A stretch of DNA of 36,080 nt from Desulfobacteraceae bacterium (GCA_003353855.1 PIVS01000005.1:1-36080), one strand, 5' to 3'; shown: positions 14,601 to 22,351, counted from the stretch's first letter. Program-made: numbers and translations. The notes: generated from the letters alone by a model not told the origin.

Positions 14601-16304
14601 ATGGGAAAAGATATCACAATTTTGATCGGGGGCAGGGCGGGGCAGGGGATTCAGACAATTGGCTCCATCCTGGCGGAGATTTGTCACAATGCCGGATTAT
14701 TTGTTTTCAGTGTTGATGATTTTGAATCTCGTATCCGGGGAGGGCACAGCTTTCATTTGCTGCGCATCAGTACCCAACCGCTGAGTGCTCCGTCCCATCG
14801 GCCGGATATCCTGGTGGCCCTGGATGAAGATACCCATAGGATTCACAGGGATAAATTGTCTCCTAATGGAATTACCCTCTTGAATAAAGAGGTTCCCCAT
14901 CTGCCTGAATCCGGCCTGTTTTATATCCCTTTGGAAAAACTGGCCAGGGAATCCGGGGGGATCATTGCCTCCAGCACCGTGGCCGTGGGAGTGGTGGCAG
15001 CCATTATGGGGGCGGGCAGGGAAGCCATAAGAGAATTGATTACCCGGCGGTTTGTTGACAAAGGGGACAAGGTTCTGGCATTGAACCTGGCTGCCTGGGA
15101 AAAGGGATTTCTTGCCGCCCGGGAAATCCAATTTGATGGGGGATTGTGTTTTGAAGCAACAGCCCATGACCATGTGCTGATGAGCGGCGCCAAAGCAGCG
15201 GCCCTGGGAGCTTTGGCAGCAGACTGCCGGTTTTTCCCCTACTATCCCATGAGTCCGGGTACCGGTATTATTACCAGCGTTTCAGCCTTTGCCGACCAAT
15301 TACCCATTGTTATAGAGCAGGCCGAGGATGAAATAGGGGCTGTGAACATGGCCATTGGGGCTTCCTATGCCGGTGTGAGATCCCTGGTAGCCACCTCCGG
15401 GGGCGGGTTCAGTCTGATGGTGGAAGGTCTGGGCCTTTCGGCCATCACGGAAACCCCCATTGTGATTATTAATGCCCAGCGTCCCGGTCCCGCCACAGGA
15501 CTTGCCACCCGCACGGCCCAGGCAGACCTGTCCTTTGTCATCCATGCCTCCCAGGATGAATTTCCCCGATTTGTCTTTGCACCGGGAAGTGTGCTTGAAA
15601 CATTTAAAATTGTTAAAAAAGCATTTATGTTATCGGAAAAATATCAGGTGCCGGCCATCATCCTCATGGATCAGTTTTTGGCAGATTCTGCTAAAACAGA
15701 AACAGAAGTCTTTGATATAGGTCATGAACATGACTCATTGCTGGTGCAAGATACAAAGTTGTATCAGCATGAGACGTATCAGCGATACAAGTTAACCGAT
15801 ACCGGAGTCTCTCCCCGGTGTGTTCCATGCACCTCCCATGGTCTGGTCCGGGTGGCCGGCAATGAACACACCCCCGACGGTCTTCCCAGTGAAGACCCTG
15901 ACAACCGGAACGCCATGGTGGAAAAACGGTTTAAAAAGCTGGCTGCCATGAAAAAGGAGATGGCCCTCCCTTCTGTCTTTTGTGCCGATAGTAAGATTTT
16001 TCTCACCGGTTGGGGATCTTCCAAGGGCAGTATCATGGAGGCCTGCCTCCAGCTAAGGGAAGAGGGGATTGATGCCGGCTGGATCATATTTGAAGATCTC
16101 TGGCCCATGGATGCTCATAAGCTCACGGGGTTGCTGAACCATAAGAAATTGATCATGGTGGAGGGAAACGTAACCTGCCAACTGGGAAGTCTGATCCGAT
16201 CCCTTACCGGCATCGATTATATATCTTCTGTTCTCAAGTATGACGGCAGGCCCATTTTTCCTGAATTTATTATTAAAAAAGTCAAACAGATTGTGGGGTC
16301 ATAA
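14601..16304 (+). CDS. korA: 2-oxoacid:ferredoxin oxidoreductase, fused gamma-alpha subunit
   Basis: A 567-residue protein. Residues 1-180 are the gamma domain (ILIGGRAGQGIQTIGSILAE, SRIRGGHSFHLLR). From about 195 comes the alpha (pyrimidine-binding) domain with GAKAAALGALAADCRFFPYYPMSPGTGI, AEDEIGAVNMAIGASYAG, ATSGGGFSLM and RPGPATGLATRTAQADL. A gamma-alpha fusion with a separate small beta subunit is the layout of the KorAB/TIGR03710 group, which oxidises 2-oxoglutarate or related 2-oxoacids to acyl-CoA with ferredoxin as acceptor. Proximity to citrate synthase favours 2-oxoglutarate, but the substrate is not readable from sequence. The ribosome site is weak (TAGGTGAGGCC). korB follows one base after the stop. 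Confidence 0.88.
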   Translation: MGKDITILIGGRAGQGIQTIGSILAEICHNAGLFVFSVDDFESRIRGGHSFHLLRISTQPLSAPSHRPDILVALDEDTHRIHRDKLSPNGITLLNKEVPHLPESGLFYIPLEKLARESGGIIASSTVAVGVVAAIMGAGREAIRELITRRFVDKGDKVLALNLAAWEKGFLAAREIQFDGGLCFEATAHDHVLMSGAKAAALGALAADCRFFPYYPMSPGTGIITSVSAFADQLPIVIEQAEDEIGAVNMAIGASYAGVRSLVATSGGGFSLMVEGLGLSAITETPIVIINAQRPGPATGLATRTAQADLSFVIHASQDEFPRFVFAPGSVLETFKIVKKAFMLSEKYQVPAIILMDQFLADSAKTETEVFDIGHEHDSLLVQDTKLYQHETYQRYKLTDTGVSPRCVPCTSHGLVRVAGNEHTPDGLPSEDPDNRNAMVEKRFKKLAAMKKEMALPSVFCADSKIFLTGWGSSKGSIMEACLQLREEGIDAGWIIFEDLWPMDAHKLTGLLNHKKLIMVEGNVTCQLGSLIRSLTGIDYISSVLKYDGRPIFPEFIIKKVKQIVGS

Positions 16305-16305
16305 A

Positions 16306-17151
16306 ATGGAAACATTTGATACAGACAAAGAGATCACCTGGTGCCCGGGTTGTGGTAATTTTGCCATTCTCAAGGCCATGAAAAAAGCCTTTACAAGTCA
16401 GGGGCTTGCCCCAAAAGACCTGCTCCTGGTGGCCGGTATCGGTCAGGCAGGCAAAACCCCCCATTATATCCAAGGGAACCTGCTCCACGGTCTCCATGGC
16501 CGGGCCCTTGCCATGGCCACGGGTGCCAAAATTGCCAATCACAACTTAAATATTGTGGTGAATTCAGGTGACGGGGATTGCTACGGAGAAGGGGGAAATC
16601 ATTTTTTGGCAGCTATTCGCCGCAATGTGGATCTTACCCTTCTGGTTCACAACAACCAGGTATACGGATTGACCAAGGGGCAGGCATCCCCCACATCCCC
16701 CCTGGGTATGAAAACCAAACTTCAGGCCCATGGAACCACTTCTCCCCCCTTTAATCCCATTGCCATGGCCCTCACGGCAGGGGCAGGGTTTGTGGCGAAA
16801 GGTTTTTCCGGTAATCTGGACCAATTGTCCGGCCTGATTGTTGCTGCCATGTCATACAAGGGTTTTGCCATGATTGACATACTTCAGCCCTGTGTCTCCT
16901 TTAATAAAATCAATACCCATTTGTGGTATAAGGAGAGGGTCTTTGATTTGGTTCAACAGGGACATGATGTCACAAACTTTCAAAGGGCACTTGCCCTTTC
17001 CCTGATGGATGAAGAAAAGATTCCAACGGGAATTATTTATAAAAAGAAAAAGAGTTGCTTCCATGAAAAACTGGCGGTATTAAAACACATGCCCCTGGTT
17101 GAATATCCCTTTGCCAAGGGTCAAATTGGTGATATCTTGAGCCAGGCCTGA
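16306..17151 (+). CDS. korB: 2-oxoacid:ferredoxin oxidoreductase, beta subunit
   Basis: A 281-residue TPP-binding subunit. TWCPGCGNF near the start holds C13 and C16 of the proximal [4Fe-4S] site. The TPP/Mg motif runs from GDGDCYGEGGNHF (88-100) to LLVHNN. PTSPLGMKTKLQAHGTTSPPFNP is the beta-subunit loop typical of Kor/Vor type enzymes, and ILQPCVSFNKINTH carries a further conserved Cys. No ferredoxin-like delta domain is present, so electrons pass directly from the single cluster to ferredoxin. One base separates it from korA, implying translational coupling. The frame is open 22 codons further upstream inside korA, which is not supported. Confidence 0.9.
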   Translation: METFDTDKEITWCPGCGNFAILKAMKKAFTSQGLAPKDLLLVAGIGQAGKTPHYIQGNLLHGLHGRALAMATGAKIANHNLNIVVNSGDGDCYGEGGNHFLAAIRRNVDLTLLVHNNQVYGLTKGQASPTSPLGMKTKLQAHGTTSPPFNPIAMALTAGAGFVAKGFSGNLDQLSGLIVAAMSYKGFAMIDILQPCVSFNKINTHLWYKERVFDLVQQGHDVTNFQRALALSLMDEEKIPTGIIYKKKKSCFHEKLAVLKHMPLVEYPFAKGQIGDILSQA

Positions 17152-17196
17152 ATTATTTGTTCGACCGCTTCGAAATTTAAAGGAGAAAATCAATGA

Positions 17197-17383
17197 GCCT
17201 TTGGTGTTGCTCTGGGTGCCGATGCCGTGCTCCTGGGCAGGGATATTATCCGGGCGGCTGTGGGGGGGGGCGACTATTGGGGTCAAGCTCCATCTGGAAC
17301 ATATTTACAACACATTGAAAAAAGCCATGTTCATGACCGGTACAAAAACTATTAAAATGGCCGATTCAAACATACTATTCTAA
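17197..17383 (+). pseudogene. FMN-dependent alpha-hydroxy-acid dehydrogenase, frameshifted C-terminal remnant
   Basis: From 17197 one frame reads AFGVALGADAVLLGRDIIRAA and then, after a run of nine G, another frame continues GVKLHLEHIYNTLKKAMFMTG with a TIKMADSNILF end. Together they match the C-terminus of FMN_dh family (lactate/glycolate oxidase-like) enzymes. One G fewer in the run at 17262-17270 restores a single frame. The N-terminal 80 percent of the enzyme is missing, so it is a remnant whatever the G count. A good ribosome site and ATG at 17193 precede it but in a different frame, giving a meaningless 41-residue product. Confidence 0.65.
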
Positions 17384-17402
17384 ACTATTTTAAGGAGGAA
17401 AC

Positions 17403-17837
17403 ATGGGGAAAATTTTGATCGTTTTTGCAACAAGATCCGATGAAACAAAGGGCATTGCAGATCTTATTGGTGAAGGAGTTCGCATGGCCGGACATGAAGC
17501 AGATGTCAAAAAAATTAACAAGGTGAAAAATGAGGAAGACTTAAAGGGATATGAGGGGTATGTTTTTGGATCGGCCACCTATCATGGAGAGATGATTACC
17601 TCCATGAAACAGCTGTTGTTTATTGCGGAAAGAGCAGAGCTAAAGGGAAAACCCGGCGGGGCCTTTGGTGCTTTCGGCTGGAGCGGGGAAGCACCGGGAA
17701 GAATTTTTGATACCATGGCCAATATCTATGGAATGAACATGGTCCCGGCAGGCCCACTGATGCTCAAGGCAAGCTGGGTGGAAGGCGGAATGAAGGCTGC
17801 CCAGGATTATGGGAAGAGTATTGCGGTCTTGATATAA
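17403..17837 (+). CDS. Flavodoxin domain protein
   Basis: A 144-residue stand-alone flavodoxin-fold protein. The FMN phosphate loop is FATRSDETKGIA (residues 8-19), the second loop is FGSATYHGEMITSMKQ and the third is GAFGAFGWSGEAPGR. The last is close to the same loop in the two flavodiiron proteins of this window ([20 protein letters not shown]), so it may derive from, or act like, a detached flavodiiron flavodoxin domain. It probably carries electrons in the cytoplasm. The start has a textbook AAGGAGGAAAC site. The kinase-like gene follows 26 bases later. Confidence 0.9.
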   Translation: MGKILIVFATRSDETKGIADLIGEGVRMAGHEADVKKINKVKNEEDLKGYEGYVFGSATYHGEMITSMKQLLFIAERAELKGKPGGAFGAFGWSGEAPGRIFDTMANIYGMNMVPAGPLMLKASWVEGGMKAAQDYGKSIAVLI

Positions 17838-17863
17838 GGGGGAGATATAATTGGAGACAGTCA

Positions 17864-18844
17864 GTGAACAAATTATTTGAAACAAGGGATCCTGCTTTTC
17901 TTCAATGGATGAAGGAGCAATGGGGAATTGAATTTGAGAGGGTGCGCCAATCCTTTGATATTCAGGGAAGTCCCGAGCGCTCCCTTTCCCGGGCAGTCAT
18001 TGAAGATGTTCCAGGAAGGCTTTTTCTCCTGGAAAAATTTCCCAGGGAAAAGTTTGCTGTCAGAGAAAGAGTCTCCCTCACCATTGAACATTTAAACCGC
18101 CATGGGCTTACGAAGGCATTGGGTAGCCAAAAAACAAAAAAAGGCGAGTTTCTTCCCTTCTTTAAAGGGGAGGCTTTTCAAATCTCCACATTTCTGGACA
18201 GTACCGGGCTTTCGCGGCCCGGCTGGCTGGAATCCGCCGAGATCGGGAAGAACATGGCCCTGTTTTTGATCCAAATGGCCGATGCATCCCAGTCTCTTTT
18301 GGGGCAAATTTTCTTTTCTCCGTTTTCCATAAAAAACTATATTTTGAAATTGTTCATAGATATGAAAGCTCATGAACCGAAGATGTATGATCGGTATTCT
18401 CCGTTTTTGGAATTTCTTGAACAAGAGTTCATGGATGCCCACCATGGTTTGCCCCAAACACTTTGCCATGGGGATTTTCATCCTCTGAATGTGCTTTGGG
18501 ACCAGAACCGTATCAGGGCAGTCATTGACTGGGAATTCACCGGTTTGAAGCCGGATTGTTATGATGCTGCCAATCTGGTGGGATGTGCCGGGATTGAAAA
18601 TCCAGAAGGACTTGGCATGCCCATGGTAACGAGCTTTTTACGCCGGGTCCGAAAAGCCGGGATCATCAGCCCGATTGGATGGCAGTATTTTCCCGAGTAT
18701 ATTCTGGCCCTCCGTTTTGCCTGGCTATCCGAGTGGCTTCGAAAAAAAGACCGGGAAATGCTGAAATTAGAGGCTGCCTATATGGGTCTCCTTATCCAGC
18801 ATATGGAAGAGCTGCGCAGTATCTGGGAGATAGACTATAACTGA
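17864..18844 (+). CDS. APH-fold phosphotransferase (choline/aminoglycoside kinase superfamily)
   Basis: A 326-residue protein with the Brenner motif LCHGDFHPLNVLWD (H202, catalytic Asp204, Asn209) and the metal-binding IDWEFTG (Asp222), diagnostic of the APH/choline-kinase superfamily. The N-terminal nucleotide-binding lobe is less clear; VPGRLFLLEKFP may be the lysine strand. It resembles the homoserine-kinase/spore-coat CotS-like branch more than drug-resistance enzymes, so antibiotic modification should not be assumed. It begins with GTG at 17864 preceded by TTGGAGACAG. It lies 26 bases after the flavodoxin gene and could share its mRNA. The substrate is unknown. Confidence 0.8.
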   Translation: MNKLFETRDPAFLQWMKEQWGIEFERVRQSFDIQGSPERSLSRAVIEDVPGRLFLLEKFPREKFAVRERVSLTIEHLNRHGLTKALGSQKTKKGEFLPFFKGEAFQISTFLDSTGLSRPGWLESAEIGKNMALFLIQMADASQSLLGQIFFSPFSIKNYILKLFIDMKAHEPKMYDRYSPFLEFLEQEFMDAHHGLPQTLCHGDFHPLNVLWDQNRIRAVIDWEFTGLKPDCYDAANLVGCAGIENPEGLGMPMVTSFLRRVRKAGIISPIGWQYFPEYILALRFAWLSEWLRKKDREMLKLEAAYMGLLIQHMEELRSIWEIDYN

Positions 18845-18906
18845 TCCATTCCAAGGGGGGGGGCAAAAGAATTCGGGAATTAACAGCAGAATAATTGGAG
18901 CAGTTG

Positions 18907-19056
18907 ATGGCTGGCACCAGGGAAAAAGCGTTTTTAATTGTGGATGTACGTCGGGCTGAGGAATACCGGTTGGACCATATCCCGGGCAGAGGCGGCCCAT
19001 GCAAAGATCATATTCCAGATGCTGGATGCCCAGGAACCCCGTGGCTTACCCTTTGA
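18907..19056 (+). pseudogene. Rhodanese-domain remnant
   Basis: Forty-nine codons from an ATG with GGAG seven bases upstream. FLIVDVRRAEEYRLDHIPG is the typical N-terminal half of a rhodanese domain. After HIPG the similarity stops, and the active-site Cys loop is not found in any frame downstream. Another frame stays open after the break (reading AAHAKIIFQMLDAQEPRG and ending FLPGFW), consistent with a frameshift and deletion. Confidence 0.55.
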
Positions 19057-19409
19057 TGAATTTTTTGAGATAAACAAAAAATTCCCCTTGATTTTTTTGC
19101 CGGGGTTCTGGTAGCATGCGAATCAGTCATTCTTCCCCTATTCTATTTTCCTGTTTAATAAACTTTGTGTCTGTTACAGTTTTGTATTGGGTTGAATGAG
19201 TCATTGATACGATTTTCCGAGACAGGTCTGTATCTCAATATGCCCTCTTCATTGGCAATGCTTTTCCAAAAAGGCCTGTGAATTAGCATCACTTTTATTA
19301 TTTTAAAAAAAAGAGAACAAAAATTTATTTGGTATGATGTTTGCTCTTGCCTATATAGTAAAACACATGGTGTTAAGACATTAAGACAGATAATCCAGGA
19401 GAGATACAC
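19057..19409. other. Intergenic, no gene seen
   Basis: About 350 bases between the rhodanese remnant and the small gene at 19410. The first part carries the out-of-frame tail of the remnant; the rest is AT-rich and must hold the promoter of the next gene. A short direct repeat TTAAGACA occurs at 19372 and 19380. Confidence 0.4.
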
Positions 19410-19655
19410 ATGTCTGAATCAAAAAATAGGAAATCAAAAAACACACACACCACAGGAAAAGAAAAAGATGCCCATGTGCAGTCTGTAAATTTTTATGGAG
19501 CGTTAAAATCCAAAAATGAGATATATTTTCAAATGGCTTCTCTTTTTAAAGAGGTAATCCAGGATGGGGGAGACTTGGAAAACATGTGGATTGAACGAAT
19601 TTTAACGGTAAATCCTTCAGATACTTCTGGTAAAATTTTTATTAGTAACATATAG
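19410..19655 (+). CDS. Small unknown protein
   Basis: An 81-residue protein, Lys/Ser/Thr-rich in the first 25 residues (SESKNRKSKNTHTTGKEKDA) and then probably helical (GALKSKNEIYFQMASLFKEVIQDGG). No cysteine, signal peptide or membrane segment. The start has a clear CAGGAGAG site. I do not recognise a family. It precedes the desulfoferrodoxin gene on the same strand by 92 bases and might share its regulation. Confidence 0.5.
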   Translation: MSESKNRKSKNTHTTGKEKDAHVQSVNFYGALKSKNEIYFQMASLFKEVIQDGGDLENMWIERILTVNPSDTSGKIFISNI

Positions 19656-19747
19656 AATTAATAATTCTATTTTTGATCTATGGCTTTCCCCAGTCGGGAA
19701 TAATGAATGTTCTTAAATATAACCCCAGGAAAAAAGGAGTGAATTAA

Positions 19748-20128
19748 ATGGCAGAAAAACTTGGTATTTATAAATGTGAAAAATGCGGCAATATCCTACA
19801 GGTACTCCATGGAGAAAAACCACCGGTCATGTGTTGCGGTCAGGTAATGGACAGATTGGTGGAAAATACCGTTGATGCGGCAGTGGAAAAGCATATACCG
19901 GTTATTGAAAAAGTGGATGGCGGATACATGGTAAAGGTCGGCAGTGTGGCCCACCCCATGACTCCAGACCATTGGATCCAATGGATTGAGCTTGTCAGTT
20001 GTGATGGCAACTATGTACAGCGGATGATGCTGACGCCCACAAGCACCCCTGAAGCCACATTTAAAACCGATTCTGATAAGGTTGTTGCATTGGCCTATTG
20101 TAATCTTCACGGCCTTTGGAAAGCCTGA
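19748..20128 (+). CDS. dfx: Desulfoferrodoxin (two-iron superoxide reductase)
   Basis: A 126-residue class I superoxide reductase. The N-terminal desulforedoxin-like Fe(Cys)4 site is C10-x2-C13 with C29-C30. The catalytic site uses H49 (EKHIP, with the conserved Glu47 and Lys48), H69, H75, C118 and H121 (YCNLHGLW). It reduces superoxide to peroxide without making O2, taking electrons from rubredoxin, and acts in the cytoplasm. It faces the rubredoxin-flavodiiron-rubrerythrin operon and shares a bidirectional terminator with it. The ribosome site AAAAAGGAGTG is strong. Confidence 0.97.
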   Translation: MAEKLGIYKCEKCGNILQVLHGEKPPVMCCGQVMDRLVENTVDAAVEKHIPVIEKVDGGYMVKVGSVAHPMTPDHWIQWIELVSCDGNYVQRMMLTPTSTPEATFKTDSDKVVALAYCNLHGLWKA

Positions 20129-20156
20129 TTCTTTTTTCAATTAATTCAGCTGAATG

Positions 20157-20191
20157 AAAACCGCCTGGTTTCCATTGTACCAGGCGGTTTT
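20157..20191. terminator. Bidirectional intrinsic terminator
   Basis: Perfect 13-bp stem: AAAACCGCCTGGT at 20157-20169 pairs with ACCAGGCGGTTTT at 20179-20191, with a nine-base loop. It is flanked by T-rich sequence on the plus side and A-run on the other, so it can end both the desulfoferrodoxin transcript and the convergent ferritin-like gene transcript. Confidence 0.92.
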
Positions 20192-20229
20192 TATTTTATA
20201 ATCCTGAAGCTGCTTTGGTTGAATTCAGC

Positions 20230-20703
20230 TTATTTGAATTCAACAAGTTTTCCTGCAAGCATTTGGATGTGGCTCATCTCTTCTTTGATAATATCATTAA
20301 TTTTAGATTTGCCCATTTTTTCAGAAACCAGCTCTTTCATTCCAAGATAAAAGGCAATGGAGTCTTTTTCTGCGGTGATTGCAGAGGCAAGAATGCCCTT
20401 CATGGTGGTTTCCGGCTGATCTTTTTCAAAAAACACCCGGGTGTCTGCAAGGGCTTTTAAGTAAAGCGCACTCTCATCTTCCGGATCAAATGCCGTATCA
20501 CAGATTTCTGAATTTCCAAGATTTTTTTGCATGGCGGCAAAGGTTTGTTCATGGGTATCTTCCATGTTTGCAAGCCCCAGGAGAAATTGTTTGTGTTTTT
20601 CTTCATCCACCCGGTTGGCTGCCTCACGGTAGAATTTTGCACCGTTTATTTCAATCTGTTTTGCTATTTCGAAAATATCATTTGCATTGAACTCGTTAGC
20701 CAT
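20230..20703 (-). CDS. Rubrerythrin-type ferritin-like protein, third gene of rubredoxin-flavodiiron operon
   Basis: A 157-residue four-helix diiron protein. Ligand segments are QIEINGAKFYREA and MEDTHEQTF in the first half and ITAEKDSIAFYLGMKE and KEEMSHIQML in the second. The C-terminal rubredoxin domain of true rubrerythrin is missing. It probably reduces peroxide or handles iron, drawing electrons from the rubredoxin encoded two genes upstream. Only 25 bases separate it from the flavodiiron gene, and CGGAGGAAAG precedes the ATG. It differs clearly from the ferritin-like protein at 8290, so the two are not a recent duplication. Confidence 0.9.
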   Translation of the reverse strand: MANEFNANDIFEIAKQIEINGAKFYREAANRVDEEKHKQFLLGLANMEDTHEQTFAAMQKNLGNSEICDTAFDPEDESALYLKALADTRVFFEKDQPETTMKGILASAITAEKDSIAFYLGMKELVSEKMGKSKINDIIKEEMSHIQMLAGKLVEFK

Positions 20704-20728
20704 TCTTTCCTCCGAATTTATTAGATCT

Positions 20729-21925
20729 TTACGATAATTTTTCTTTAAGTGCTTTTGCCAGTTTTACGCCTAACTCAAAGCATTTTTCTAAATCTGCTTC
20801 ATCCGGGACATATTGAACCTTAACACCGGGATCAATGATGTTCATCTTCATTTCCTCGAAGTCTTTGTTTAATATTTTAACGGCTTCGCCGCTCCAGCCG
20901 TAGGAACCAAAGGCCGCCGCAATTTTGTTCTGGGGACGAAGTCCCTTGATATAGGTCATGACATCGGCAATGACAGGGAAAATACTATTGTTCAGGGTGG
21001 GAGAACCCACGGCAATGGCACCTGCTTCCACTATTTCTGTCATTATATCGCTTCGATGCCACTTCCGGGTGTTCATCAATCTTACATTTACCTCTTCGGA
21101 TTCAATTCCGCTGGTAATGGCCCGGGCCATTTTAGTGGTGCTTTCCCACATGGAATCAAAGATGACCACAACTTTTTTGCATGGGGCCTGTCTGGACCAT
21201 GTGTCATAGGCCTCAATGATCTTGGACGGGTTTTCCCGCCACAAAATACCGTGGTCCGGACAGATCATGTCGATTTTCAAGTTCATCTTGGTCATGTCTT
21301 TGAGCAATGCCTGGACCCTGGGTGAAAAATGGAGCAGGATATTGGCATAGTACTTCCGGGCGTGGGGCATGATTTCATCCCCGATTTCATCATCAAAGAA
21401 CATGTCTCCGGCGTAGTGCTGACCAAAGGCATCACTTGAAAAGAGGATGGCTTCTTCGGGCAGATAGGTAAACATACTGTCCGGCCAGTGGAGCATTTTA
21501 GTATCAAGAAAGGAAAAGGTCCTGTTGCCTATGGTCAGCGTATCCCCGCTTCCCACCACCTGGAAATTGAATTCCCGGTTAAAGTGGCTTTTCAGGTTCT
21601 TGGCTCCCATTTTGGAACAATAGATGGGTTTGTCTTTTCCAATTTTATGCATGATCTTTGGAATGGCACCGGAATGGTCCATTTCCGCATGGTTGCTGAT
21701 GACAACATCAATGAGTTTCGGATCGATGATTCTGCTGATATTGGCCAGCAATTCATCTCCAAAGCTCTCTTTGACAGTATCAATGAGAATATTTTTTTCA
21801 CCCAGCACCAGAAAGGCATTGTAGGTGGTGCCCTCATAGGTCGAATATCCATGGAAATCACGGATATCCCAGTCCCGGCACCCAACAGAATATATCCCAT
21901 CTGCTATTTCAATGGGTTTGTACAT
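20729..21925 (-). CDS. fprA: A-type flavodiiron protein (FprA/ROO), copy 2
   Basis: A 398-residue flavodiiron protein with all ligands in place: H79-x-E81-x-D83-H84, H146 (MLHWPD), D165 and H225 (PDHGILWR). The C-terminal flavodoxin domain has VIFDSMWESTTKMA and AAFGSYGWSGEAVK. It reduces O2 to water or NO to N2O. Its position 32 bases after a rubredoxin gene is the classic rubredoxin:oxygen oxidoreductase arrangement known from Desulfovibrio gigas, so rubredoxin is the likely donor. The ribosome site is AAAGAGGTAAC. It is clearly diverged from copy 1 at 1572, which lacks a neighbouring rubredoxin gene. Confidence 0.96.
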   Translation of the reverse strand: MYKPIEIADGIYSVGCRDWDIRDFHGYSTYEGTTYNAFLVLGEKNILIDTVKESFGDELLANISRIIDPKLIDVVISNHAEMDHSGAIPKIMHKIGKDKPIYCSKMGAKNLKSHFNREFNFQVVGSGDTLTIGNRTFSFLDTKMLHWPDSMFTYLPEEAILFSSDAFGQHYAGDMFFDDEIGDEIMPHARKYYANILLHFSPRVQALLKDMTKMNLKIDMICPDHGILWRENPSKIIEAYDTWSRQAPCKKVVVIFDSMWESTTKMARAITSGIESEEVNVRLMNTRKWHRSDIMTEIVEAGAIAVGSPTLNNSIFPVIADVMTYIKGLRPQNKIAAAFGSYGWSGEAVKILNKDFEEMKMNIIDPGVKVQYVPDEADLEKCFELGVKLAKALKEKLS

Positions 21926-21957
21926 GTGTTACCTCTTTAAAATATAGTCATCAAAAT

Positions 21958-22119
21958 CTAGTCATCCAGTTTTTCAAAATCTTCCTGGGCAGCGCCGCAA
22001 AGGGGGCAGACCCAATCTTCGGGAAGGTCGTCCCATGAAGTTCCCGGATCTACACCATTATCGGGGTCTCCTTCCGCTGGGTCATACACATATCCGCAGG
22101 GGCATTCATATTTAGCCAT
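21958..22119 (-). CDS. rub: Rubredoxin with shortened Cys-x-Cys first knuckle
   Basis: A 53-residue rubredoxin beginning [18 protein letters not shown] and ending with [14 protein letters not shown]. It is otherwise canonical ([23 protein letters not shown]), but the first metal knuckle is C6-P-C8-G instead of the usual C-x2-C-G, one residue short. The second rubredoxin in this window has CGPCG at the same place. The gene has a strong GGAGGATATG site and leads the operon with the flavodiiron and ferritin-like genes, so it is expected to be the electron donor to both. If the reading is right, the iron site geometry and potential may differ from normal rubredoxins. Confidence 0.92.
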   Translation of the reverse strand: MAKYECPCGYVYDPAEGDPDNGVDPGTSWDDLPEDWVCPLCGAAQEDFEKLDD

Positions 22120-22192
22120 AGTCATATCCTCCAAAAAGTTAAAAAATTAATAAACCATCTCCATCAATCCATTGTATTGCTGTTTTAATTAA

Positions 22193-22223
22193 AATCAGAT
22201 TTAAACCTAATTCAAATCTGATT
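22193..22223. promoter_or_regulatory. Inverted repeat in divergent promoter region (candidate operator)
   Basis: AATCAGATTT at 22193-22202 and AAATCTGATT at 22214-22223 are perfect 10-bp inverted arms with an 11-base spacer. They lie in the 232-base gap between the rubredoxin operon (minus) and the SRPBCC-epimerase gene (plus), about 75 bases upstream of the rubredoxin ATG. The lack of a T-run and the AT-rich arms fit a regulator-binding site better than a terminator. It does not match the PerR or Fur box I know. Confidence 0.5.
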
Positions 22224-22351
22224 CAATTCGAAATAATGCAAAGGCCGTGCCGAAAAATGAGAGCCTAAGATGGATGATAAAAAGGGTTTCAACTTGCCTG
22301 GTATTATTATAGTATAAGAGCTTCAAAATCAATGAATATAAAAGAGATATC

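Noticed and set aside
17193-17318. 41-codon cysteine-rich frame with a good ribosome site (starting MSLWCCSGCRCRAPGQG)
   Set aside because: It is the out-of-frame reading of the FMN-dehydrogenase remnant; the Cys content comes from the shifted frame.
17864-18844. Antibiotic-resistance aminoglycoside phosphotransferase
   Set aside because: Only superfamily motifs are present; context and N-terminal lobe do not support a drug-modifying role.
22193-22223. Terminator reading of the inverted repeat
   Set aside because: AT-rich arms, no T-run, and a position upstream of both genes rather than downstream.
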